The notes under the pieces: model-generated | Databases searched by the model: none | What the model saw: only the letters and a program-made list of their open reading frames with translations | Told to the model about the DNA's origin: nothing | In this document: in pieces, positions 1 through 7,529 of the stretch | How positions within the stretch are numbered: the stretch's first letter is position 1 | Layout: each line of letters opens with the position of its first letter | Source of the DNA: Paracoccaceae bacterium | Lineage (GTDB): Bacteria > Pseudomonadota > Alphaproteobacteria > Rhodobacterales > Rhodobacteraceae | Direction: 5' to 3' | Length of the DNA stretch: 18,809 bases | NCBI GenBank assembly: GCA_003512825.1 | Contig: DOOI01000170.1 | Location: 8,744-27,552, forward strand | Position numbers and translations under genes: made by a program

Positions 1-24
1 ATCTTTTCAACATGTTGAAAAGAT
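1..24. repeat. Perfect 24-bp palindrome at the window edge
   Basis: Bases 1-12 are the exact reverse complement of bases 13-24 (left arm ATCTTTTCAACA, right arm TGTTGAAAAGAT). It lies inside the partial methyltransferase gene and has no central loop. It could be a real sequence, but its position at the very end, together with the loss of protein similarity at its centre, suggests a fold-back sequencing or assembly artefact. Confidence 0.85.
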
Positions 25-94
25 TGGTTCCCGTGGCCCCATCCAAAAGAACCCAGTCGCGGGTGGCGAGCATTTTAGATAGGGCGTTGGTCAT
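1..94 (-). CDS. Betaine/homocysteine S-methyltransferase, N-terminal fragment
   Basis: Only the first 31 codons are inside the window, starting at ATG 94-92 on the minus strand and running off the left edge. The peptide opens MTNALSKMLATRDW and continues LLDGATGTNLFNM. This matches the start of the cobalamin-independent homocysteine S-methyltransferase family (S-methyl_trans, PF02574), in particular the betaine-homocysteine methyltransferases of Rhodobacteraceae, which transfer a methyl group from glycine betaine to homocysteine to give methionine. A GGAG ribosome site lies 6 bases upstream of the ATG. The gene follows the MprF-like gene by 31 bases in the same direction, so the two may be co-transcribed. 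After the NM pair this family normally continues with Gly-Leu; here Leu-Lys-Arg follows, exactly where a perfect palindrome begins, so the last few codons are suspect. The call rests on about 28 residues. Confidence 0.7.
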   Translation of the reverse strand, partial: MTNALSKMLATRDWVLLDGATGTNLFNMLKR

Positions 95-125
95 TGTTGG
101 CTCCGATTGACTTTGGAACTCCCTG

Positions 126-2075
126 TCATTTCAACTGCCTTGCCGCAATGTTAAATTCTTCAAGATGATCCTGAGATTGTGCACGGAACACATCATCGGC
201 ATCGGAGAGTGCTTTCCCCTGTATGGTGTGGCTCGGCATTTTTGCAGTCGAAGAAAATACTGCCAGGCCAATGTCAATCAAGGCGATGGCCATCCCAAAC
301 CAGGTTGGCGCTGCCATGTAACGAGGCTCCCAAGTGGGGGCGAACCCGCGTTTGAACTGGATCAGCCCATCGGCACCAACGCGTCTTGATGTATACTTTG
401 CAATCCAAGACGCTGCTTTTGAAGAATAAACTTGCTCTGTTGCTGGAACGCAAGCAAGCGATACTCTTGGAATGCCCAATTCCTTTGCGTCCGAAATGGC
501 GGCGACGAGAAGCCTATGCATCGTGCCATCGGGAACGTCTTCTACGTGGCGCATAAGGTCGAGTGTGAGTTCGCTTATCCCTTGGTGGAACGTCACAAAT
601 GCGACCAACTTTCCTTTGTGATACGCGGTTAAGACCTTTTGATTTGAAACAGTTTCATCTGAATAAATCCCCATTGAAAACCCTCTCGGGCGGCCATGGG
701 TTTTCTGCCAAAGACGGTCAACTTCGGCTAATTCTTCAAAGGGAAGCTGAGCAGGGCAAGTCACGATTATTCCGGCCTTTGCGGCATGGCGTAGTTTTCG
801 CCGCAGTGTTCGGTGCTCTGGCCCATCAATGTTGAACTGGCTTGAGGTGATCAGGGCTTCATTCGCAACTAAAAGAACCTTGAGGTTTGCGCGCCGGGCA
901 GCCACCGCAACGCGAGCGGAGACGCGGTAAAGACAGGCAATGCGATTGCGCCGCTTTGCCTCGGTTTGAAAGTTCTGCGCTGCCGCATGAAAGCTGCCAG
1001 ACAACGGATCAAACAGCCCCACGAGGCACTGATTGGTTTGCACGCAGCCAATAATCGTCCGCTTTGAAATAAGCGCGAATCCACCGTTTTGGACAAGAAG
1101 GCGACTTTCAGCGCGCGGGGCTTCCTCTATGGAGCGCTTCAGAGAATGGGAGGACCACGCAGGCTCAATCGGGTTTGGCTGACTTTTCCATGGTTTGATC
1201 AAGGCGAGTAATGCGATCGATGCAGGCACAGCGAAATAGATCAAGCGAAATGCCAGAATCGCGGATGTTAATGCGTAGGGATCAACATCCGGCAAAAGCG
1301 CAAAAAGCGTGATTTCAAAAGCTCCGATCCCGCCGGGCATGCCAGAGAATAAGCCGACCCCAAATGCGATAATGAAGACTGGAAGTATCTGAAATAACTG
1401 AATTTCGATGAAAGTGGAGAGCAAAATTGCAAATGCGATCCCGGCTGCGAAAGTGTCGACAAAAGTCCAAAAGAGTAGCGGCAACAAGGCGGTTACAGGC
1501 GGGAAATAACCGACAGCCAGACCTTTTACTCGTGGTTGGCGTATCGACAGCCACAAAGCCAAAAGGGGAACGCTGAGCCCAAGCCACAGCCAATGGACGC
1601 TTACCCCTAAGTCTGGGCGCAAGATCAGCCCTGAGAGGCTTACAACAGTGACCCAGCATAACAAAAATGCTGCAGCGACTGTAATGGTCAGACGTAATGC
1701 TGTGCCGAGCGATAGGCTTGAAAGCATCCGCCAACGGGCCAATGCGCCGGTGAAAATTCCAAATCCCAAGGATTGTGACAAGGCGATGGCTGCCGCGCCT
1801 GAAAACCGAGCCGCCCGATCTGAGATGCCTGTCCGGAGATGGCGATGCAAAATCGCGTCATATCGCCCAATTGCCCAAAAACTGACCAAAGTGGCAAGCC
1901 CTGCCCAAAACCAATCGATTAACTCAAGATTTCGAATGGCGGCGGCCGCAGCGCGCAAATCCATTTGCTCCGCGCGCAAAGTCAAAAGCCAAAGGCAAAG
2001 ACCTCCCAGAAGCAGGGCTGGGATCTGGCGCAACATTTGGCGCAGCATCAAGTGACGGGCCGACTTCTCAGACAT
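126..2075 (-). CDS. MprF-like phosphatidylglycerol aminoacyltransferase/flippase
   Basis: An inner-membrane protein of 649 residues with the two-part architecture of MprF (lysylphosphatidylglycerol synthase/flippase). The N-terminal part, about residues 15-295, shows roughly eight hydrophobic segments. One contains the GMPGGIGAFE stretch typical of the flippase domain. The C-terminal part, about 325-590, resembles the cytosolic DUF2156 aminoacyltransferase domain, with the basic segment GPEHRTLRRKLRHAAKAG near residue 425. The family moves an amino acid from a charged tRNA to phosphatidylglycerol and flips the product, changing surface charge and resistance to cationic peptides or acid. At 649 residues it is shorter than the roughly 840 of Firmicutes MprF, which has about 14 membrane segments. 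The ATG at 2075 has a GGGAGG site 5 bases upstream. The amino acid used (Lys, Ala or other) cannot be told, and a synthase working without flippase activity is also possible. Confidence 0.8.
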   Translation of the reverse strand: MSEKSARHLMLRQMLRQIPALLLGGLCLWLLTLRAEQMDLRAAAAAIRNLELIDWFWAGLATLVSFWAIGRYDAILHRHLRTGISDRAARFSGAAAIALSQSLGFGIFTGALARWRMLSSLSLGTALRLTITVAAAFLLCWVTVVSLSGLILRPDLGVSVHWLWLGLSVPLLALWLSIRQPRVKGLAVGYFPPVTALLPLLFWTFVDTFAAGIAFAILLSTFIEIQLFQILPVFIIAFGVGLFSGMPGGIGAFEITLFALLPDVDPYALTSAILAFRLIYFAVPASIALLALIKPWKSQPNPIEPAWSSHSLKRSIEEAPRAESRLLVQNGGFALISKRTIIGCVQTNQCLVGLFDPLSGSFHAAAQNFQTEAKRRNRIACLYRVSARVAVAARRANLKVLLVANEALITSSQFNIDGPEHRTLRRKLRHAAKAGIIVTCPAQLPFEELAEVDRLWQKTHGRPRGFSMGIYSDETVSNQKVLTAYHKGKLVAFVTFHQGISELTLDLMRHVEDVPDGTMHRLLVAAISDAKELGIPRVSLACVPATEQVYSSKAASWIAKYTSRRVGADGLIQFKRGFAPTWEPRYMAAPTWFGMAIALIDIGLAVFSSTAKMPSHTIQGKALSDADDVFRAQSQDHLEEFNIAARQLK

Positions 2076-2140
2076 TCAGGCCTCCCTCTGTTTGAAGGGG
2101 TCTAGTGCAAGATTCTTACAAACCCATAAATGGGCGATAG

Positions 2141-2170
2141 AAAAAAGGCGCGCCAAAAAATAAGCGCGCC
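2141..2170 (-). terminator. Intrinsic terminator after the zeta-subunit gene
   Basis: Read on the minus strand, arm GGCGCGC (2170-2164) pairs with GCGCGCC (2153-2147) across a 10-base A/T-rich loop, followed by six T residues (2146-2141). It lies 27 bases beyond the zeta stop codon and ends about 65 bases before the MprF-like start, so it should separate the two minus-strand genes. Confidence 0.8.
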
Positions 2171-2196
2171 CTTGGGAATTTAGACGATGAAGTGTT

Positions 2197-2511
2197 TTAA
2201 ACTTCTTTCATCAACTGTTGTTTTGCCACGGGCAATAGCTCTGCCATTTTAGCGCGCACATCCTCAGCGGTTGCCTTGCCTGCGAGGTCTGCAACAACTT
2301 TGCGAACCACATCTTCATGCCCAGCTTCTTCAAAGTCAGCTTTTACCACTTCCATGGCATAGGCAGAGGCTGCTTCACCGGACTTCCCGAGCAGTTCTGC
2401 GGCCCACAGGCCCAGCAATTTGTTCGCGCGCGCTGTGGCGCGAAAGTTCATTTCTTCGTCATGGGCGTACTTAGCTTCAAAGGCATTTTCGCGGTCGTCG
2501 AAGGTGGTCAT
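2197..2511 (-). CDS. F1F0-ATPase zeta subunit (DUF1476), ATP hydrolysis inhibitor
   Basis: A 104-residue soluble, all-helical acidic protein beginning MTTFDDRENAFEAKYAHDEE. This N-terminus and the following LLGLWAAELLGK are the signature of DUF1476 (PF07345). The Paracoccus denitrificans member is the zeta subunit, which enters the F1 catalytic interface with its N-terminus and blocks reverse ATP hydrolysis. Family length is about 105 residues, so the gene is intact. The ATG at 2511 has an AAGGA site 8 bases upstream. The gene is transcribed divergently from purC across 161 bases and has its own terminator, so it looks monocistronic. The ATP synthase operons are not in the window. Confidence 0.93.
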   Translation of the reverse strand: MTTFDDRENAFEAKYAHDEEMNFRATARANKLLGLWAAELLGKSGEAASAYAMEVVKADFEEAGHEDVVRKVVADLAGKATAEDVRAKMAELLPVAKQQLMKEV

Positions 2512-2544
2512 GGCTGCAGTCCTTGATCAGATGACGTTCACCCT

Positions 2545-2573
2545 CATATGCATGTCGTAACGCCGCAGTTCAA
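2545..2573 (-). promoter_or_regulatory. Possible promoter of the zeta-subunit gene
   Basis: On the minus strand, TTGAAC (2573-2568) is followed after 17 bases by CATATG (2550-2545), about 33 bases ahead of the zeta start codon. The -35 box is good but the -10 box matches the consensus at only three positions. The call is tentative and rests also on the need for a promoter in this divergent gap. Confidence 0.3.
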
Positions 2574-2588
2574 GAGTGGCACCCGCCC

Positions 2589-2617
2589 TTGCGACAATGG
2601 CGCCCTTGCACTAATAC
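2589..2617 (+). promoter_or_regulatory. Predicted sigma-70-type promoter of purCSQ
   Basis: TTGCGA (2589-2594) and TAATAC (2612-2617) are separated by exactly 17 bases. They would start transcription near 2624, about 49 bases before the purC ATG. This placement also argues that the in-frame TTG at 2589 is not the purC start. Confidence 0.6.
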
Positions 2618-2672
2618 GACGCCAGAAGCGCCGATGGGGACTCACCTCCACCGCGCAAGCGACGGAGTGGCC

Positions 2673-3434
2673 ATGGCACGGCGCAAGAAGATTTACGAAG
2701 GCAAGGCGAAGACGCTCTACGAAGGGCCTGAGCCCGGAACGATCGTGCAATACTTCAAGGACGATGCCACGGCCTTTAATGCGGAAAAGAAAGCCACGAT
2801 TGAAGGCAAGGGTGTCTTGAACAACCTGCTTTCAGAGTATTTCTTTACTGGTCTCAATAACATGGGTGTGCCTACGCATTTCATGCGGCGCCTGAATATG
2901 CGTGAGCAACTGGTGCGTGCCTGCGAGATCATTCCCTTGGAAGTCGTCGTTCGGAACTACGCGGCGGGATCGATTTCCAAGCGCCTCGGGATTGAAGAGG
3001 GCACGCAGTTGCCGCGCCCAATCATCGAATATTACTACAAAGACGACAAACTCGGCGATCCTATTGTCAGCGAAGAGCATATCGCGGCGTTTGGTTGGGC
3101 GGGTCAGCAGGATATGGACGATATCGTAAGCCTAGCGCTGCGTGTGAACGATTTTCTGTCAGGGGTCATGTTCGGGGTGGGGATTCGTTTGATCGATTTC
3201 AAGATTGAAATTGGTCGGGTTTGGGACGGAGACTTTGCGCGGTTGATCGTGGCCGACGAAATTAGTCCGGACTCGATGCGCCTTTGGGATGTGGAAACAA
3301 ACCGCAAACTGGATAAGGATGTGTTTCGCCGTGATCTTGGCAGCTTGACCGACGCATATTCCGAAGTTGCGCGTCGTTTGGGCGTCATGCCCAAGGCGTC
3401 GGTGGTCTCAAGCAAGCCTACACTCATCAACTGA
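2673..3434 (+). CDS. purC: Phosphoribosylaminoimidazole-succinocarboxamide synthase
   Basis: A cytosolic enzyme of purine biosynthesis: it joins CAIR and aspartate using ATP to form SAICAR. The 253-residue protein begins [18 protein letters not shown], the family's ATP-site start. It carries the signatures [11 protein letters not shown] (about residues 90-100) and LIDFKIEIG (about 170-180), and [12 protein letters not shown] near 195. Length matches alphaproteobacterial PurC. The ATG at 2673 is preceded by GGAG with 5 bases spacing. The reading frame is open 28 codons further upstream, but that stretch lacks family similarity and contains the promoter. It is the first gene of purC-purS-purQ. 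Confidence 0.97.
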   Translation: MARRKKIYEGKAKTLYEGPEPGTIVQYFKDDATAFNAEKKATIEGKGVLNNLLSEYFFTGLNNMGVPTHFMRRLNMREQLVRACEIIPLEVVVRNYAAGSISKRLGIEEGTQLPRPIIEYYYKDDKLGDPIVSEEHIAAFGWAGQQDMDDIVSLALRVNDFLSGVMFGVGIRLIDFKIEIGRVWDGDFARLIVADEISPDSMRLWDVETNRKLDKDVFRRDLGSLTDAYSEVARRLGVMPKASVVSSKPTLIN

Positions 3435-3445
3435 TAAAAAAGACA

Positions 3446-3462
3446 CGGGGGCTCGCGCCCCG
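3446..3462 (+). other. G/C-rich hairpin between purC and purS
   Basis: CGGGG (3446-3450) pairs with CCCCG (3458-3462) around a 7-base loop in the 44-base gap between purC and purS. No T-run follows, so it is not an intrinsic terminator. It could stabilise or punctuate the operon mRNA. It ends 7 bases before the GGAG site of purS. Confidence 0.5.
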
Positions 3463-3478
3463 GACTATGGAGACCGCG

Positions 3479-3709
3479 ATGAAAGCTACTGTTCACGTCA
3501 TGCTGAAAACTGGCGTCCTTGATCCTCAGGGCGAGGCTGTGCGGCACGCTTTGGCCGCGCTTGGATTTTCGGGCGTTGAGGGGGTTCGTCAAGGCAAGGT
3601 GATCGAGCTGGATCTGGCAGATGGAACAAGCGAAGCGGATGTGCGCCAGATGTGTGACAAGCTCTTGGCCAATACGGTGATCGAGCGGTATACGGTGGAG
3701 CTTCATTGA
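3479..3709 (+). CDS. purS: FGAM synthase subunit PurS
   Basis: A small subunit of 76 residues ([21 protein letters not shown]...) of phosphoribosylformylglycinamidine synthase. Family knowledge: PurS bridges the glutaminase PurQ and the synthetase PurL and helps channel ammonia in organisms that lack the large single-chain PurL. The sequence keeps the [10 protein letters not shown] and [16 protein letters not shown] blocks. I chose ATG 3479 because a GGAG site lies 6 bases upstream; an in-frame ATG at 3467 would add META and would place that ribosome site inside the gene. The stop codon overlaps the purQ start by one base, indicating translational coupling. Confidence 0.95.
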   Translation: MKATVHVMLKTGVLDPQGEAVRHALAALGFSGVEGVRQGKVIELDLADGTSEADVRQMCDKLLANTVIERYTVELH

Positions 3710-4377
3710 TGCACGCGGCTGTCACCGTTTTTCCGGGTTCCAATTGCGACCGTGACTTGAAAGTTGCATTCGAGCAGGCCGGCTTCAAAGTTTCGATGGT
3801 TTGGCACAAGGATACCGCCCTTCCTAAAGGTGTCGATGTGGTTGGTATTCCCGGCGGGTTCTCCTTTGGAGATTATCTTCGTTGCGGTGCAATTGCAGCG
3901 AATGCGCCAATCTGCCGGGCCGTTGTCGAGCATGGCAATCGCGGTGGATATGTTTTGGGCATTTGCAACGGATTTCAGGTGTTGACGGAAACCCGTCTAT
4001 TGCCCGGAGCCTTGATGCGGAATGCCAACCTTAAGTTCATCTGCAAACCAGTTGAATTAACTGTTGAAACTCCGGATTCTGCGTTCACTTCCGGCTATGG
4101 TCGGGGCCAAATTTTGCGCGTGCCTGTCGCGCATCACGACGGCAATTTCACCGCCGATGCGGACACTCTGGACCGCCTTGAAGGCGACGACCGCGTCGCG
4201 TTTCGCTATGCGACCGATATCAATGGCGCAGCGCGGCGGATTGCAGGGGTTCTTTCGGAAAATCGTCGCGTGCTTGGTCTAATGCCACACCCTGAACGTG
4301 CGTTTGATTCAGTGCATGGCTCCATTGACGGTCGGCAAATGTTCGCCGGTTTGGCGGCAGGGCTCGTTTCAGCCTGA
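3709..4377 (+). CDS. purQ: FGAM synthase glutaminase subunit PurQ
   Basis: A class I glutamine amidotransferase of 222 residues that releases ammonia from glutamine for conversion of FGAR to FGAM by PurL. Visible motifs are the oxyanion region [14 protein letters not shown] (48-61), the nucleophile Cys86 in LGICNGFQ, and the catalytic His194 and Glu196 in [11 protein letters not shown] 3709 overlaps the purS TGA by one base; the in-frame TTG one codon earlier is less likely. purL is not within the window. Confidence 0.97.
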   Translation: MHAAVTVFPGSNCDRDLKVAFEQAGFKVSMVWHKDTALPKGVDVVGIPGGFSFGDYLRCGAIAANAPICRAVVEHGNRGGYVLGICNGFQVLTETRLLPGALMRNANLKFICKPVELTVETPDSAFTSGYGRGQILRVPVAHHDGNFTADADTLDRLEGDDRVAFRYATDINGAARRIAGVLSENRRVLGLMPHPERAFDSVHGSIDGRQMFAGLAAGLVSA

Positions 4378-4393
4378 CTTCCCTCTTGGCTGG

Positions 4394-4413
4394 GCGCAGA
4401 GTAAACTCCGCGC
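4394..4413 (+). other. Hairpin abutting the dctB start codon
   Basis: GCGC-A-GAG (4394-4401) can pair with CTC-C-GCGC (4406-4413) around the loop TAAA, with one A/C mismatch. The stem ends on the base before the dctB ATG and occupies the position where a ribosome-binding site should be. No clear Shine-Dalgarno sequence is visible there, so the hairpin may lower or regulate dctB translation. Function is inferred only. Confidence 0.4.
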
Positions 4414-6183
4414 ATGACGCAGCGAAACTCTCTCGCGCCCAGTTCTAGGGCATCTCGCACGGTGAGTTGGCGCGTGCGGATGGCGCTCGTCCTGTTGTTG
4501 CTTGCGGCTGTGGCCACGCTGATCGTAACAAACACATTGCTGACTGACCGCTTTACCACCAACACACGCCAGCGTGTAGAGGTTCGGCTTGCGCTCTATT
4601 CCGGCAATCTTTTGTCCGAGTTGCGCCGGAACGCAATTGTTCCGCAGCTCTTGTCGCGCGACCCGGCCTTGATTGGCGCGTTGAATTCCTCAGATTTTTC
4701 GACCTCGACGCAGCGGTTGATTTCTTTTGTTGATGAGATCGGTGCGGCCTCCTTGATGTTGCTCGATCGTGATGGGCGTGCTGTCGCGGCGACCGATCGC
4801 AATAAACTGGGGTCGGCGCATCGACCAGAGCCGTTCTTTGTCAACGCTTTGCGCTCGAATGAAACTGTGTTCACCGTGCTTCGGCGCGAGGCGGGGGGCT
4901 ATACCTTTACCTATTCTCGTCGCGTTGAAAGCCAATCGACCGTCTTGGGCGTCATCGTAGTCGAAGTGGACTTGGCCAAGTTTGAGCGGGCGTGGGCAGG
5001 AATTTCAGACGCGGTTTTGGTCACGAATTCCGAAGGCGTGATCATTCTGGCCACAGAGCCGCGTTGGCGTGGACAAACCGAAGCGGAAGCGCTCAATGTT
5101 GAGCCGCCAAACAGTGCGATCCAACGTGCCATTCAGGCGACGGCGGATTGGACGGCGCTTCCAGCGGATGCCTATGTGCAAGGCGAGGCAGTGATGCGGA
5201 TGGACAGCCGCATTCCGTTTCGAGGCTGGAAAATCGTGTCTTTCACCACTTACGACTCTGTTCGTGAGCGGGTGAATGGTGTTCTCGCGCTGGAGATCAT
5301 GGGCTTCGCTATTCTCTTTGCGTTGGCCTTCTACGCCTTGAGCCGAAAAACCGCCGTTCGCGCCGCGCTTTTTCAAAGAGAGTCAGTCGAGTTGCGGGCC
5401 TTGAACGCAAGGTTGCAGCGAGAAATCGCCGAACGTGAGCGTGTTCAAAAGACGCTCGCGGTTGCCGAGCAGACCCTTGCACAATCTTCCAAGCTTGCGG
5501 CTTTGGGAGAAATGTCAGCTGCGGTAAGCCATGAGTTGAACCAACCACTTGCGGCGATGAAAACCTACTTGGCCGGCGCGCGCCTTTTGCTCAAGCGCAA
5601 TCGTCCAGATGAGGCGGTTACAGCTTTCCAACGGATTGACGATCTCATTGAGCGCATGGGAGCAATTACCCGCCAACTCAAAAGCTATGCCCGTAAAGGT
5701 GGCGACGCGCTTGCACCAATTGAGATGGGAGAGTCCTTGGCCTCTTCCTTGGCGATGATGGAGCCTCAGCTCAAGGCGCGGAAGGTGCGGATCACACGTC
5801 ACCTACCGCCAGACCGTGTGCGCGTTTTGGGGGATCGGGTGCGCGTCGAGCAAGTTATCGTTAACCTTTTAAGAAACGCTCTTGATGCCACACAGGCAGT
5901 GCGGGATCCCGAAATTGAAATTATCTTGGCCGCGGGCGAGACCGCGACTTTGACCGTGCGAGACAATGGGCATGGGATCGAAAATCTCGAAAGTCTTTTT
6001 GAACCTTTCTACACCACCAAAAAACCGGGCGAAGGTGTCGGCCTTGGCTTGGCGATTTCATCGGGAATTGTGGCGGAGCTAGGGGGGAGATTGACGGCAC
6101 GCAATGCCGAAGGGGGAGGGGCTGTATTTGAGATGCAGCTTCCTATCTTGGGCGATGAAACCAATACGCAGGCTGCGGAATAA
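4414..6183 (+). CDS. dctB: DctB-like C4-dicarboxylate sensor histidine kinase
   Basis: A membrane histidine kinase of 589 residues. Order of parts: short cytoplasmic N-terminus; membrane segment at about 22-40; periplasmic sensor region of about 250 residues resembling the double-Cache domain of DctB; second membrane segment at about 291-310; a coiled-coil linker (about 320-360); then the kinase core. The phospho-acceptor is His373 in SHELNQPLAAM. The ATP-binding domain has the N-box Asn488 in NLLRNALDA, G1 DNGHGI (from Asp517) and G2 GEGVGLGLAIS. DctB-type kinases sense succinate, fumarate or malate and phosphorylate DctD; the ligand here is not proven. It starts 36 bases after purQ with no good ribosome site, and the regulator gene follows after 11 bases. 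Confidence 0.88.
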   Translation: MTQRNSLAPSSRASRTVSWRVRMALVLLLLAAVATLIVTNTLLTDRFTTNTRQRVEVRLALYSGNLLSELRRNAIVPQLLSRDPALIGALNSSDFSTSTQRLISFVDEIGAASLMLLDRDGRAVAATDRNKLGSAHRPEPFFVNALRSNETVFTVLRREAGGYTFTYSRRVESQSTVLGVIVVEVDLAKFERAWAGISDAVLVTNSEGVIILATEPRWRGQTEAEALNVEPPNSAIQRAIQATADWTALPADAYVQGEAVMRMDSRIPFRGWKIVSFTTYDSVRERVNGVLALEIMGFAILFALAFYALSRKTAVRAALFQRESVELRALNARLQREIAERERVQKTLAVAEQTLAQSSKLAALGEMSAAVSHELNQPLAAMKTYLAGARLLLKRNRPDEAVTAFQRIDDLIERMGAITRQLKSYARKGGDALAPIEMGESLASSLAMMEPQLKARKVRITRHLPPDRVRVLGDRVRVEQVIVNLLRNALDATQAVRDPEIEIILAAGETATLTVRDNGHGIENLESLFEPFYTTKKPGEGVGLGLAISSGIVAELGGRLTARNAEGGGAVFEMQLPILGDETNTQAAE

Positions 6184-6194
6184 GGGCGAAGTTG

Positions 6195-7529
6195 ATGTCA
6201 AAGATGATGAAAATCGCAATTGTCGATGATGAACAGGACATGCGCCAATCTATCAGCCAATGGCTGGCGCTGTCGGGCTATGACACCGAGACCTTTGCTT
6301 CAGCTGAAGATGCGCTGAAAGGGATTGGAGCAGATTATCCGGGGATCGTCATTTCTGACATCAAGATGCCCGGCATGGATGGCATGCAGTTTCTCAAGAA
6401 ACTTATGGGCGCGGATTCTGCGCTGCCAGTGATCATGATTACCGGGCATGGAGATGTGCCTATGGCTGTCGAAGCGATGCGCGTCGGAGCTTTTGATTTT
6501 CTGGAAAAGCCGTTCAACCCGGAACGCATGTCCGATCTGGCCAAGAAGGCTACCATTGCGCGGCGTTTGACGTTGGACAATCGGGCGCTTCGGCGAGAGC
6601 TGTCCGATGGCGGCCAACTTATGAAAAAGCTTATTGGTTCCTCTCCGGCAATGGAGCGGGTTCGGGAAGACATTCTGGATCTCGGCCAAGCCGATGGCCA
6701 TGTCTTGATCGATGGGGAAACCGGCACAGGTAAAACCCTCGTCGCTCACGCATTGCATGCCGTGGGTGCCCGGGCTGGCAAAAAATTCGTGCTCGTTTCT
6801 TGTGCCGCATTGGAAGAAGAGCAGCTGAGCAAGCGCCTCTTTGGCCCGATGCTGCCTGAAGACAGCCAGCTCCCGGCAGTAGAAGAGGCGCGTGGAGGAA
6901 CATTGGTCTTGGAAGATATCGAAGACCTCTCTGATGCACTTCAAGGCAGGCTTCTTGGCTTTATCAATGAGCAAGGCACCCCGGGCGAGACCCGGATCAT
7001 CGCAATTTCAAACCTGCAGCAGCAAGACAGCACCATCGAAGCTGCCATGCGGTCAGACTTGTTTTACCGCTTGGCGGCCTTGCGGATCACTTGTCCGCCT
7101 TTGCGTCAACGTGGAGAGGATATTCTTACGCTCTTCACTCGGCTCTCTGAGCAGTTCGCCGAAGAATACGGTTGCGACGCGCCACAAATTTCAGCGCAAG
7201 AGGCTGCTCAAATCCTGCAAGCCCCATGGCCCGGCAATGTGCGCCAACTGATCAATCTAGCAGAGCGGGCCGTCTTGCAAGCACGGCGCGGGCAGGGGAC
7301 CATTACCTCGCTTTTGATGTCAGACAGCGATAACATGCAGCCTGTCATGACGACCGAGGGCAAACCGCTTAAGGAATATGTCGAAAGCTTCGAGAAAATG
7401 CTTATCGATAATACGATGCGGCGCCATAAAGGCTCTATTCAGGCCGTAATGGACGAGCTTTGTTTGCCGCGCCGCACCTTGAATGAGAAAATGGCCAAAT
7501 ACGCCTTACAGCGCTCGGATTATCTGTAG
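6195..7529 (+). CDS. dctD: DctD-like response regulator lacking the GAFTGA loop
   Basis: A 444-residue regulator paired with dctB. The receiver domain (about 5-120) has acid pocket Asp11/Asp12, phospho-acceptor Asp55 in SDIKMPGMDG, Thr83 and Lys105. The AAA+ domain follows, with Walker A GETGTGKT (174-181), an SDLFYRL arginine-finger region and sensor II WPGNVRQL. A Fis-type helix-turn-helix ends the protein (HKGSIQAVMDELCLPRRTLNEK). Two departures from sigma-54 activators are visible. After LFG the GAFTGA loop is missing, and the segment up to GGTL is 16 residues instead of about 21-22. The Walker B core reads LVLED where the family has LFLDE. It may therefore act without sigma-54. ATG 6195 is preferred over the TTG at 6192; ATG 6204 is also possible. 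Confidence 0.88.
   Translation: MSKMMKIAIVDDEQDMRQSISQWLALSGYDTETFASAEDALKGIGADYPGIVISDIKMPGMDGMQFLKKLMGADSALPVIMITGHGDVPMAVEAMRVGAFDFLEKPFNPERMSDLAKKATIARRLTLDNRALRRELSDGGQLMKKLIGSSPAMERVREDILDLGQADGHVLIDGETGTGKTLVAHALHAVGARAGKKFVLVSCAALEEEQLSKRLFGPMLPEDSQLPAVEEARGGTLVLEDIEDLSDALQGRLLGFINEQGTPGETRIIAISNLQQQDSTIEAAMRSDLFYRLAALRITCPPLRQRGEDILTLFTRLSEQFAEEYGCDAPQISAQEAAQILQAPWPGNVRQLINLAERAVLQARRGQGTITSLLMSDSDNMQPVMTTEGKPLKEYVESFEKMLIDNTMRRHKGSIQAVMDELCLPRRTLNEKMAKYALQRSDYL

Noticed and set aside
2589..2672. An N-terminal extension of purC by 28 codons
   Set aside because: The added residues do not resemble PurC, the stretch contains the best promoter, and ATG 2673 has a proper GGAG site.
3104..3706. 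A 200-codon minus-strand open frame across purC and purS
   Set aside because: It is antisense to two clear genes and its composition is explained by their codon bias; no family resemblance.
6300..6974. A 224-codon minus-strand open frame across dctD
   Set aside because: It is a mirror of the regulator gene with no recognisable domain or ribosome site.
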